DNA from: Symbiodinium natans
Lineage: Eukaryota > Sar > Dinophyceae > Suessiales > Symbiodiniaceae
Reading direction: 5' to 3'
Length of the DNA: 64,000 bases
NCBI GenBank assembly: GCA_905221605.1
Contig: CAJNDS010000280.1
Span: forward strand, 62,001 to 126,000
Within the stretch, counting starts at the first letter, position 1. Each line of letters starts with the position of its first letter. This document shows, one piece after another, positions 45,627 through 57,616 of the stretch. Both the position numbers and the translations under genes were made by a program. A model generated the notes under the pieces. That model searched no databases. It saw only the letters and a list, made by a program, of their open reading frames with translations, and was not told the origin of the DNA.

Positions 45627-46756
45627 GCTGCCGAGGAACTACCACTAAAGCTGAACGCTTGAGCCGCTGGCCCCATGGAATGAGAAGTTCTCATCAGTTT
45701 TTAACCTTCAGAAGGTTCAGGGATTGGTGATTTTGGGTTCTTTTGGAGATTCGTGTTCCGGGAGTGCAGCAAAACGCCAGGAGTCCTTCAAAGACTCACT
45801 AGGCGTTCGTGGGTTTCGGGCTTGGGCTCGTTCTCCAGCTAGGCCCCAGCTCGCACGGAGAAGAATACTTATCTGCCACACGTCCCCAGGCGAAACCCTC
45901 AACAGGGAAAGGCAAACTCAAGGGGATGTGGAAGTGAATCTCCAAAAGCTGACCCACTTGGAAACGTGGCCAAGACATCGCGAGACAATGCCCATAGCTC
46001 CCCCCGAGCAAACCACTCGAACCGGCAGTGACTTGGCAAACCTTGCTGGTTCAATCTGGGCAACTGGTGTGCGAAACTCTTAGAGCCGACAAGCCCAAAA
46101 GTCTAGAACAATTCTCCAAAAAACCCCAAACACTTCCTGAAACCGTTGACAAAAGCGCCACCTGACGCCTGACACTGCCAAACACGCCAAACAGCATATC
46201 CGCTTTCTCGCCGCGCTGGGCTCGCGGGCGGAGCTCTGTTGTGAATTGCTTTCAAGCAGCGCTTCTAAGCACTGTTTCTTCACGCGCCTTTGCTTTGGAT
46301 GGCTTATGGCTGAGCATATTCGGGCTTTCGGCAACCGCAGGCTTGTAAGCAAAGCACACCTGCATGTCTTTAGGCTGACAAAGCGGGACAACTTGTGTCC
46401 CGTTATGTCCCTGGAGCATGTCAGGGAGATCTGGGAGTCTCGTCAGATCTCACGATAAGAGCACGCGGTCAGCATCTGAGAACCCTAGATCAAGCTAGGC
46501 CAAGCTCTCTAGGACACTATAGCTTGTAGAAGTAAAAGCATAATTATTAACACGAAACCAGGCGTAGGCATAGTCGCAGCCGTACACTTGGTTGCTCTCC
46601 AAGTGTCTGATGAATTCGACAGCGCTACCGACATGTGTTTCACGTCGCTATGGTCCTACCTGCCCTGGCAAGCAAAGATTCTCCTCTATGGGGAAGTGAT
46701 TGCGGTGTTGAAGTTGGTTGAAGATTCCATCTACTATGATATACTCATATCAGGTA

Positions 46757-47270
46757 TCACTCCAAGCCATTCAGAGCTGCAGAGAAGCGGCTCTTCAGCA
46801 CATCGCAGACCTGAAGTACAAGCAGATTGATGCCGAAAGACACACACAGGCGCTTCACCCCATGACGGCAGGCACCAAGAACTTTCTGCGACAGCTTTCA
46901 TGGTACTTGGCGCCTTCTCCAGATCTCCGGACTCTGCTAACTTTCCAGCGACCTTGTCGAACAAGGCCCCGTCGACACCTACAGCGACGAGACCTGACAA
47001 AAGCAGCCTTGAAGCACGTACCCTCCGTCCCATACCTATCAAGCGGTCAAGCGAGTCTCAGTCCCTGCAGATGCTCCAGCTTGTGCAGGCAGCATGAAGC
47101 GAAAACTGATCCGAACACTGCAAGCTCCTAAACCTGTCCGTCCCCGATCCCTGGGACTTGACGTCTGAAAATGTCAATGTGCACAGCACACCGCACCCAT
47201 CCACACACGATAGAACGTTTGAAAACCTTCGAGCTTCGGATGCCCTGCCTCTCCGCATACCATCCAGCTT
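46757..47270 (-). CDS. 3' part of an unidentified multi-exon gene
   Basis: Minus-strand exons: 47270-47227 (KLDGMRRGRASEAR, GT donor), possibly 47085-47045 (LEHLQGLRL), 46993-46914 (LVAVGVDGALFDKVAGKLAE, GC donor) and 46810-46757 (VCDVLKSRFSAALNGLE, TGA). The last two junctions agree in phase 0, and a pyrimidine-rich stretch precedes the last acceptor. Upstream segments near 47480-47400 (NPGYKGFGYGNDRPSAYN) and 47625-47560 (WWVRRQFGSTPMPAS) may belong to the same gene. The middle junctions do not yet agree in phase. Family not recognised. Confidence 0.4.
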
Positions 47271-47891
47271 CTGACGTGGGTCTGGAGGGGCCTCAAACAT
47301 GTGGCGTGAGTGGAAGACAGACAGGCCGGCGAGCTACAGTAGCAGCAGTACGTACTCTGATGCATTGAAAACCATTCGCTGTCCCAGAAGCCTGGGCCTA
47401 ACCACGATTGTAGGCAGAAGGACGATCATTGCCATACCCAAAACCCTTGTAACCAGGATTGACACCAATCGCTGGGCATTTGTGCACTGGCAATGGCCAC
47501 TACACATGCAAAGTTGTGCACCAAAAACTCGAGACCCTACAAATCCCTGAATCCTCAAGAAGCACAGATGTTCTGGGAGGCAGGCATCGGCGTCGAGCCG
47601 AACTGGCGCCTCACCCACCAGATGGCAGAGCTGAGGGCATAAGGTATAGGGTGTCCGGGTTCCAGAATTTGAGCTCTGGCCGCAAATTGTTTGACAGCTC
47701 TGAGAGTAGAGGCTATGGTGTAACCGATCAGAGAAGGAGCTGCTTAGAAAAATGTGGCGGTGTCTCCTGCGGACGAGACCAGACAGGTGGATTCTCTCAA
47801 AAGGATGCCGGTCCTCACCTTCCCAAACATTGGAAACTGGGGATTGTCAGGCCTTCTGGCATCTATACACCCATGAAACATCCCCACCCGC

Positions 47892-47943
47892 GGCACGCAG
47901 GCACGGCACGCAGGCACGGCACGCAGGCACGGCACGCAGGCAC
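47892..47943. repeat. 13-bp minisatellite GGCACGCAGGCAC, four copies
   Basis: Four exact tandem copies, followed by degenerate GGCACACACGGCAC sequence. Confidence 0.95.
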
Positions 47944-47993
47944 GGCACACACGGCACGTACAGCACACACACAGCAAGCGCGGCATGCACAGC

Positions 47994-48022
47994 ACACACA
48001 CACACACACACACACAGACACA
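47994..48022. repeat. CA microsatellite
   Basis: A run of CA dinucleotides with one CAGA interruption. A TGTGTG run follows near 48086-48102, so the two could pair as a weak inverted repeat. Confidence 0.9.
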
Positions 48023-48099
48023 CACAGAGTCAGGGACCGAAACGCAGGGAACGAACGAACGAACGAAACTTGAGAGCGTAAACGCAGGTGTGTGTGTGT

Positions 48100-51000
48100 G
48101 TGCTCATAGTGTCGGGAGCGTCTCGGTGTGTAGGCGTGGCCGTGAGGGCTGGACACAGCGATGCGTTTTGCACATGTTACGTCGGGAGCCTAGATGAGCC
48201 TAGGCTCAAAGCCCAAAGGCACCCCCCCCGTTCCGTAAGCTTTCGAAGGGCCAATCATTCTGCATGGATATTCGTATCTTACTGAACCCTCACCCTCACG
48301 AAGCAGTTTTACTCCCCAACTTGAGCAGGCCGGGTGCCAGGCGCTATCATTACGGAGGTCGGTGCCGCCAAGGAAGCGCTGGCACAAGAGCGCGGAGCTT
48401 TTGAGGGGCTGGGCACTGAGAGTCAAGAGGTCGGGAGGTCAGAGTGTTGATTTAGCACAATTGGTTTTTTGATGTTTTGTGGAAGCCCCAGCCCCACATC
48501 AAGAGCTCTGTACACACGAGCTGTTTGCCGTCATGTCAGGGAGCCTTCACCTACGGAGGGTTCAAGTTGAAGGGACGATCGCGCTGAATCATTGGACCAC
48601 CTTCTATTCGAACTGGTGTAAGGCGTAAGGCGTAGGGTTCAGCTTCGCCCTTGACCGGGCATATTGCAACAAACAAATTCGCATTGTCTCTTCAAGCCAA
48701 GCTACGCCCTTAAAGCATGCACCTCGCCTGCCCTTGAAGAAACCACGTTGGAACAAACCTGAGAACGGAAACTTCTGATCGCAATAGCCGGCTGAGAGGT
48801 TTCTCGGGCGTGAGCATGGTGATAATGTTCCTAAGCTTGATTTTGGCGGTAAAGGCTCTAAACCCCTCGTAAACCATACTATGGGGCCTAAACCGTAGGC
48901 GGAGACATGTAAGGCTTTTTCCGTCTCACAGCGCGTTGCGGTTCAGTCCAACTCTGCCCCCAGTTGGACCTCTCAACGACGGCTTTTGGAAGTGTGCTTC
49001 GTCCGAAGGAAAGACTTAACTAGAGAGAGACGCTTCATGAACTGTAGCAAAACATGGTCGGGGGTGTTTGGCCGACGTGTGCATACGGATTCAATGCCCT
49101 CATGATCGGGATGCAGCTCTGAGGGCTCGCATGTCTCCTTCCGTGCACTGGCTATATGGCCCAGTATGGCTATTTGGCCTCTCGCAACATTTCACTCGAA
49201 ACACCTTGCCAGATCTACGGTCACAAGAGCTGAGCGGAGTGTTTGACACGGATGCTCACAAGAAACATTGGAGGAGCATGTTGTCTAACCTGAGCTTTCC
49301 GAAACCCAACCCCCAAACCCTTGGCCTCCATCCTGAACCAGCTCTTACTTCTAGACCCCAAACCACCAACCCGAAGCCCAAACCCCATAATTCATCATCA
49401 AGACCCATAATTCATCTCTTCAACAAACCCCCTCCTCGCAGCGCAAGCGCCGGCCCCAATGGCCGAGGTGCACCCTGAGGAGCGCAGCACGACACACAAA
49501 ACGAGAGTCGGGCTCCGGGGGCAGCTGTGTGTCCATGATGGGGGATGTCCCCCCGCCCCCATTCGTGCCTCAAGAAGGCCTAACTGCCTAACTTGGGGCC
49601 AACATCTCATGGATCCAACAATGGCGAATGCTAAGGCATCGTTTTTGTTTCTTTGTGTTTCCGATGTCGACGAGCTCAGGATTAAGTGCACATCCGCCTT
49701 GAAGACTTTGCCAGGGGAACTGGAACGGGTGGAACTGGCTCGGCTGTCAAGTCGCCTGGGTGAATCATGTCAATGCGGCAGACAGCTACTGAAGCCCAAG
49801 AAGTCAGGACCCCTAAGCCACCCGATGGCCTTTCCAAGAGTAGCAGAGCACCCAACTAAGGTCGGGACAGGTGCTGCTCTCTGCAACCTCATGGCTCAAC
49901 TTCAGTCCCCGGCACGCCACTTCTCTAACACAAAGCAGTGAGGGATGGAAACACCACATGGCACTTGCATTTCAAGCCCAGACTCCCTGACTCAAGCACC
50001 TCAAGCACCCCACAACCATCCAACACCCTAAGCCTAAAATCGCTTGCGGCCCTAGCGATGATTGGCACACTTGGGCCACTTGGGCGCCGCACATGCTGCG
50101 ACGCGGGCGGCTCCTCAAATGGCGCCGTGGCGGCAGCCGGGAAATCGCGGAGGAACTGCCTGTTCAGCTCAAGGTTTGGAAGCCTTGACAAGGTGAAGCC
50201 TCGACTCCATGGAAGACGAAGCACGCTCACGGCCCGAACTTGTCAGGCTTTTTGGGGCGAGGGTTCGAGGGAGGTGAAGTAGCCCCATTCTTTCGTTCAT
50301 TGTGCTGTGCATGTTGCGTTCCATATATAAAAGCGGGAACTCGGCGTGTCTGATGTACGTACAGTTCTTGCTATCGCGGTAGCCCTACTTGGTACATCTG
50401 CAAGCGACGTCAAGAAAATATCGAGCGCGCTTGCGTTGAACTCGCAGAGCCTTAGCTCAATAACTTCGTCAATAGCTATTTGAGTCTCAGGGCCGCAGAA
50501 AGAAACAAGCTAAACACCGAAGCCAGAAGTCAGACATCGCCTTGTAAGATCACAAGTGGCAAGCTGCCCGGGCTGCAGCGGCAAGTCACAAATCGGGCAG
50601 CGCCACCTGAACCATCTCAGACACAACAAACAACGCCGAACTCGGGTTCAGGGTTGCAGGTACTAGACAAGGAGAAACTCAAGCAAAACGCACCTGCGCT
50701 GAAAAGGCATCGCCGCCGCTGTGATGAGGAATGCTTCCAGCTCGAAGCACTGCAAATGCTGGCAGTGCATACCTGGCATAGCAGCACACAGCACAGAAGT
50801 CATGTGGATCGGAGGTCCGCCATCCCTGCGGCTGGTCCACACAACTCAAAACTTCTCCATCCCTGAGGTCGAGACCCCTGGCTGGTTCCGCGAGCCGTTC
50901 CTGCAGGCTCAGGGTCGAGACTGCTCCTCTGCTCATCTCGCTGCACTCTCGACAACCCTATAACCTCGTCTCTAACCATCGCAATCAGGAATAGCCTGCG

Positions 51001-53887
51001 TCAAAGGGCACCGCAGCGGTTGCTGCCAAGGTGTGTTGGATCGAACGCCAACCTCCGCGCATTCCGTGCCAAGGCATTAGAGGCACTTTTGGGTCTCCCA
51101 AACTTAAACACCAAAGCCGAAAGGAGAGCGTTAAAGTAAACCAAAAACCCGAAACGCCCAGCATACATTCGCATCGGCCTCAAGCATGCGACACTCTCCA
51201 CCTCTGTTCCCATCACACAGACTCAAGAATTCTAGTCGAAGCGAGATTTCATGTGCAACGCGCCGACAAGCCCCCTCGCCCCCCACCGCAGCCGAAAGCA
51301 TGGACCTGGAGGTTTGTGATGCTACGGGGTCCATTCGAATACTTAAAACCTCAGAGCCTTGGACACACACAGCACCCTGTAAACCCTGGATACTTACGGC
51401 TGATGCAACTCGTCGTCGTGGCACAGAACTGCCTCCCTTTTTCAAACTCGGTTTTCGCTTCTCGGGGCCTTCCGTTTTCATTTCTCTGTGCTTGAGTATG
51501 CTGCATGCTTCAAGTGCCACGCCTTACATCGCCGCTTGAACGAAATCAGAATTGCTTTGCAGCTACCGCCCACATTCAACTTTGATTCGCGAGCTGCTGC
51601 TGCCCACAACAGCAATATGAAGTGGCTTGATGTTGTTTGAGCAAAACTCGACATCGCAGCATGCAGCCAAACCCGAAACCCCCAGATCCTGTAAGCCCTA
51701 AGGGCCAACTTGAAAATGCAAGTTGCCAATTGCTGGTCCGCCCTGCCCCCCCGCCCCCGACACTGCCCACCCATTAAACGAGTCATGAATGCAGTTGCTC
51801 CCAACGGGGCCAGGGATATCTTAACGGATTCTTTGTGGGTTTTCTTGGGTTGGGCATTGCAGATGTAATCTGTGGCATTGCCTTTCGGTGGCAGATGTTC
51901 TCTGCGGGACGACCCCTGCAGTAGGGACTTTGTAGGGGCCACTGACCCCCATTCCCCCCCCCCTCCTGCAACCCCAAACACTGACAGGAGCCAGCCCCAG
52001 AATTCTGAAAGCACAGACCCCGCCTCGGCACTCCTCAAGCATGTTCTAGGGCAGCGACGAACCCCCGTCACATCCCAACTTCTGAAAAAAAGGTGGTTAG
52101 CAATCGCTCCGCCACATGCAAGGACATCTTGACCAAAGTGCCCCTCACATTTGGCCCTCAGAAGGTCGCGCACCAATCTTTCACCCCTTGGAGGCTCACG
52201 AGACCGACTCCTCAACCCTACTTACTTAAGTACAGAAGCCCCTAAACTACCCCGATTCCGACCCCGAACTAGACAAAGCTTTCACTGGCGGTCGACACGC
52301 AGTGCGTTTAATAACCTAGCCTTGCACCCTCAAGCCCAAGAACAAACCCCCGAACCGGTTTGAGCCCTAAGCCCGAACCTCCCTGCACATCTTTATAACA
52401 TCTTCTGATCTCAGACCCATGTGACCCCCCCCCCCCCCCCAAAAAAAAAAAAAACATTGTTTTAGGGCACTCCAGGGACACTCTGGGGTTGGGCACTGGC
52501 GGCGTTGGGCACTCCAGGGATGAGCGAGGAGTAGACCGGGTGAGGAGAAGAGTTCCGGGAGCTGAGTTCAAAATCTAACAACCCCACACCGAGGGTGGGG
52601 AAAAAAAAGGACGAGCTTCGAAGCCTCAGCTTGCCGCAGCTCAGCAAGCAACTTCCACGAGGCTCCTCGAGAGGGTGGCGCATAGGGCGAACGATCGAGT
52701 TCAAGCGTGAAGGGCCTACAGCGAAGTGCCATGCCCCAATGAAAAAAACGACCTGCAAAGCCCAAACCCTGAACCCTGATTTTGGCATCGCCCCTGCCTA
52801 CCGGAATGGCGGACCTGCGGCAAATGAGGGAAGGGCTTTCCTGTCAGGGTTTGTGCTTCAAATGATTCGGCTTCGGCCTTTTGCCATTGTGGTTTACGGG
52901 ACTTTGGCTTTGATGGTTTCTCCAACTCCCCGAACATGAAAGTCCGGAAACGAAACACGCGGGGCTGCGTAACTGCGTGCACTCCGGACAGCTGGAGCCG
53001 CAGGAAGTGGGCCCTCGACACCCACAGTACACCCTTACGGCCTGGGCGCTTACATCCAGACCTAATGCTGTCTTCTATGTTCACGGTGTGTGCTTCGTGT
53101 TGGTTGAAGCCCGAAATTCTGCATCTTGAATGCTTACGATGATGCATAGGCATCATAGGCTTGGGGCTTACATGGATGGAAAACAGCTCAGCCAAGCATT
53201 GGTTGCCCGCCTTTGCCGACACTCATCCAAAAGGTCGGCCACACTCCGCCTTCTAACATGAGCCGCCAAAACAATCAAGAAACTCCAGCATGAAGAACAC
53301 TTGCACATGCATGTGAGCCAAAAGACCCATCCGTCCGCAAATGCTGAAGTTGCGCCTCGGGCGGGTGACCAGTAGGCACAGCACGAAGTCCTTGGCATTT
53401 GCTGCGCCCGACATCCTCGGCAGCAAGCGGAAGAAAGCTGCGAGAGTGCACCTTGCGATGCAGACATGCCCCGTTGTTGAATTGCCTTTCGTCCTATGCA
53501 CGAAGCCATACCTACCTACTTACTACATATCTGCTTATTAGCCTTCTTGGCTGCAACATCACAAGCTACGACTCGTCACATTGCGTGAACGGGAAAGATT
53601 ATTAAATGAGTTCCAGTATCAACCTGGGCGGTGCCGCCCCAGCGAAAAGCTGAAAGACATGGCCGCCCGCCTGGGAGCAACAGTGCGTGATGGCGTGATG
53701 AGCTGCGGCTAGAGTGACACCCTGTCTCATGCAGCCGCAACTTGGACGTTGTCGAGGGGAAAGATCTCACTAGCCCTGCATGAGCACAAAGGCCAACTTC
53801 TAGTTTTCTAGCTGACAGGGATGCGCAACACTGTGTGGTTGCAAAATAGTGGATCGCATGACATGCTCCGTAGCTTGCAGTTACTAC
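48100..53887. other. Gene not identified
   Basis: I cannot support a gene here. A telomere-like CCCAAACCC tract lies at about 49300-49395. Open frames at 49459-49941 (plus), 50936-50679 (minus), 52215-51478 (minus, 245 codons) and 53509-53168 (minus) have no recognisable domain. Short minus-strand segments such as ARCTLAAFFRLLPRMSGAAN (about 53450-53390) look coding-like. Confidence 0.3.
52425..52454. repeat. C16-A14 homopolymer junction
   Basis: Sixteen C residues are directly joined to fourteen A residues. The reverse-complement arrangement (T12-G17) occurs at 59426-59454, and a C-run followed by AAAA occurs at 55767-55788. Confidence 0.9.
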
Positions 53888-54394
53888 CTAACGAAGTTTC
53901 CCTGCCTTGTTGGGTGGCCGCAGCTTCAATGGCGAGTCTGGCCGCCTCTGGTCATCTGGAGGGTCCACGCGCACCAGCTCCACACCATCCAGAAGCACCC
54001 GCATGGAATGAGGCCAAAGGTGGCGCTCTGGTTGGCTCGCTAAAGCCATCCGCAACTCGACCTCTTCACCAGGACCCAATTGGGGCCAAGCCGAAAGCTC
54101 GAGCTCTGCAAAGCTGCCCACTCCAGAGCTGCTGGGTGCCAGCGGGGTCACTGCTAGCACGCGTGACGTAGGCTCCAAGGGGTTCATCTCCTTAAAGCTG
54201 CAGGCGCAAAGGCCATCCCTCCTGAAGCCACACACCTCGCACACAACCACGGCAGCGTGGCGTGCCGGCACAACCTTGCCAACCTTGCCGCCCTTGCCCT
54301 GGTGGGCCCCTTGGTGTGCCCGCACATCCCGCACCGGCCGATGCCGCGCCCAGCGACGCTTCCGTCCAAAGCCCAGAGCTTGCAGGGAGCGCAT
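53888..54394 (-). CDS. Unidentified exon with a beta-rich segment
   Basis: A 168-codon minus-strand frame has a convincing coding segment from about 54200 to 53920: EPTSRVLAVTPLAPSSSGVG, then FAELELSAWPQLGPGEEVEL, then MRVLLDGVELVRVDPPDDQ. Alternating hydrophobic residues suggest a beta-sandwich. A cysteine-containing stretch (CEVCGFRRDGLCAC) precedes it. The true exon probably ends at a GC donor near 53920, and the first 60 codons may be intron. Family not recognised. Confidence 0.4.
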   Translation of the reverse strand: MRSLQALGFGRKRRWARHRPVRDVRAHQGAHQGKGGKVGKVVPARHAAVVVCEVCGFRRDGLCACSFKEMNPLEPTSRVLAVTPLAPSSSGVGSFAELELSAWPQLGPGEEVELRMALASQPERHLWPHSMRVLLDGVELVRVDPPDDQRRPDSPLKLRPPNKAGKLR

Positions 54395-54399
54395 CTCCC

Positions 54400-57300
54400 T
54401 ACCCGGCCAATGTTCTTCTTTGCTGTTACGTTGGTGATCGTTGGTGCTGATCGTTGGTGCTGATTTGCTCTTTCAAAATACAAGGCCTCCAACCTTGCAC
54501 GTTCAATGATCCCGACTCGGAACTTAAAGAGACTGCTCGAATTCATGAATTCATGAAACAGCACTACACACAAACTAATTGAGTATCTCCCCATGGCCCA
54601 TACCATCCATCACCATCTCATCACTACTGCGAAGCCAGTGCGGCTTCCTGGGAGCAGGGGCGCGGGAACGCGCGGTTTGCCACATGCACATGCAGCATTC
54701 TCAATAGGTGTTCTATTCGAGATATATCCCCCTGCACCAGTATATGATATCTGAATGACATTATAAGGCACGTGTCCGTACAGTGATATCATAAATATCC
54801 CAAGACGGTCGCACACTGGCAACTGAACTTCCAAGGCTCGAGTTCACACCACTTGCAATATGGTGTTACCCTGACCCAGTCGCCCTGTCGCACCAAAAAA
54901 GCCCTGCGATCATCCTGGAAACAACATTCGCTCACACCGTCTCTCGCACTGTGCGCCTTCTTCCCCTGGCTCTCGCTACTGCAGAAGCCCTGCGCGCAAA
55001 AAAACATAAACGCACACGCCTCAAGTAAGAGCTGCGATGCAAGCATTCAATTTCAGCAAAGCAGACTTGACACAACGCACACAGAAACCAGTGCAATCCC
55101 AGCGTGCAAGCAGCGGAAACGGCTGTTTGTCAAAAACAATGAAAAGGTCGTCAAAACCCCGCCTGGGTGCATCCTGGAATGTTCATGAACCTTTGCATTT
55201 CAAAAGTGGACATGCTCTCACGCAATCTTGAATTTGCGATTTGTTTTGCAACTCCCTGTATCCAAATGCCGTCAAATCCCAACACAACCTGAGATCGGAG
55301 CTCCTCAAACTCGTATGCCTTTCTATCCGGGCAGCATGACCTGCAAATTTCAGCTATAGAAAAAGATGCTGCCATAATGAAAACTGAGGTACAAGCCACC
55401 ATTTGGCAGTTTCATGAAAAATCGGGGCAGCCTGAAGCTCAGTCCGCACGTTCTGGGGACGATCGACATGTCTCTTCCGCACCTTGTGGTGCACGCACTC
55501 CTGTGGCGGCCTCAGGGCTCTCAGCGCAGCAACACATCCAAAATACTGATCACTGGTAAGTCTGGTGGAAGTCTGCTAAGCTTTCGGCCCGTCCGGATCA
55601 AACATTTTTTGACAGCCGAAGTTCTTACACCTGGCACGCAGCTACGCAAATGGCTGTCTGCAATCATGTCCTGCCAGCAACAATGCGGTATTGCCACCAA
55701 CCTGACTTTGCCATCTGCATTTTTGACCGCCTGAAGTCGAGGTGTAGCTATTTTTTGTCTGCCCTGCCCCCCCCCCCCCCCCCCAAAATATCAGTTGCGG
55801 CCGTCATCAACAGCAAGTCAAGCAATTCGCACAAAAAAAAATTGGCCTGTTTCGCGGTGGTTGTGCTGGGGGCTGCTGGAGTGCAGTGATAGCCCTGGCA
55901 GGATGCAAATCAATAAAAAATCAGGCAGGGCACAAGAGGGACTTTGGCCTTCTCAGGCTCTTGTCGTTTCGGTGCAGGCCTCAAGCAAGATAAGGCTGGT
56001 GATTGCAACCAACGCATGCCGCACTGTTACGTCACTGTTCCGGGTGTCCCACCCTTCCGAGTCTTTGCCTAAGAGGTAGCACTCGTCACCATTCCTCAGC
56101 GGTCCACTGCGCATGTATATCGAGCAGAATGGGGCTCTGAGGCTCTGAAGGCCCCCGCGACAGAGAGTCTCGCACTCTCTCTTCATTGTCGAGGTGAATC
56201 CCGCCAACCTCGCACTTTGGATTCATCTGGCATCGTTTGCTGCTGTGTCAAGGGCCCATGCTATTTTCAGATGCAGTTCGTCCGCTGAAAGTGGAGTCTC
56301 AGCATGCTTCCTCAGCTGTGCACATCAACATACAGGTAGGCATGCAAAGGTCGCCAGTGGCACGAACACATGCCATTTGCAGAATAGCATCTTGTTGTAG
56401 TGATCCACAAACAGCTTGACCACCTGACGTCAACACATGAGTGGCTTACTCAAAAATTCAGGCTGGCCAGCTCGCCTCCTTGTTGGCTCCGTTCACATAC
56501 TTCTGCGGCAGAGTAAGCCGGAGCGTCATGTAACGGTCCTATCGCTCACGGCGGCCCGTAGAGAAGTTGCACAACACAAGACGCGCCTCTGTATTATTAT
56601 TAATAATAATAATATGATTATTACTATTATTATGAAACTGCAACAACCTATCTCTCGTTGAAGCGGGGGCGCCTCCGTAGAAGCTTCCTTCCGCGCAGGG
56701 CAGGGTGCAGAAGGCTCCGAAACTCTTCGAAGCATTTCAAACGTCGTGCATTTACAGTCGCTTCAAACGGACTGAGCACGGCCTCAAACTTCAGCGTGAC
56801 TTTCATGGCTCACGGAACTTATGTTTTAACATTCAAAATTTGGGACGCCTGCAGCCAAAAGTTGCAGCGCAGGCCCGCTCAGTTGTGCTCAACTGTGCAA
56901 CTGTGCTGCCTTGTAAGCTTTGGCCAGTCACAGGAGAACTCAGCGCCGCGGAATGCAACTGTTGCACGGCCTTTCTTTTCGCCTCCGCTGGTGTCCTGTG
57001 TCCCGAAACCTTGCAGGGACCAAATCCTTCACGCTGTCATCGTCACAAAGCTGGCCTGTGCGAAGTGCTAGCAAACTGCTAGTGAGTGTTCAAGTATTAT
57101 CGCAGCTGTCGCAGCTCTAGCAGGGGCTGCTGGAGCACCAAGGCCGACCCATCTCTTTTGAGCTCACAAATCATCCAGTGCATCACACCTCAGTGCCAAG
57201 CTCTGGAACCTACGCTTGGAAGCTACGCAGCAATGCCGACTGCTGATTGGTGCTGGCAAAGAGTCTCATTTAATGCGAGCATCAGGCTTTGGACCTCACG

Positions 57301-57500
57301 TTGCGTGCCGCCTTTCTCTTTGTGACCATCAGGAACTGTACAGTGTGACCAATGAATGACGACCTACCGATTCGCGGGGCAATACTTTCATCGGCAATCA
57401 GGCAGGTATGCGCAAGGAGAGTCCGGTTGCAACTTTGTGTCTGTCTGTGTTAGGGCCAACTGTTAGGGCCTCCAGAATTCTGCATATTCTGACCACCTTT
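54400..57500. other. Coding-like fragments only
   Basis: Minus-strand fragments with plausible splice edges: about 55360-55309 (SCCPDRKAYEFEELRSQ, GT donor), about 55730-55700 (AVKNADGKVR, GT donor), about 56120-55990 (RNGDECYLLGKDSEGWDTRN) and about 57185-57105 (CELKRDGSALVLQQPLLELR, stop). They show no shared family and could not be joined. A TAA/AAT microsatellite lies at 56595-56635. Confidence 0.3.
55767..55784. repeat. Poly-C tract followed by AAAA
   Basis: About eighteen C residues followed by AAAATATC. Same layout as the C16-A14 junction at 52425. Confidence 0.85.
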
Positions 57501-57616
57501 CGGCTCTGAACCCGGCTATGTGCTAAATGTATGAGCGGCTCTCCCACTGCTTCGTTCCTGCCTTCACGAGCCGAGGGCCTAACGCCACCGGCACTGTCGT
57601 CTCAGGAACACTAACC

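Noticed and set aside
47744-48156. Cysteine/valine- and threonine/histidine-repeat ORFs
   Set aside because: They are translations of the 13-bp minisatellite and the CA/TG microsatellites.
51478-52215. 245-codon minus-strand ORF
   Set aside because: It passes through homopolymer-coded glycine and shows no domain. I could not support it as a gene, although parts might be exons.
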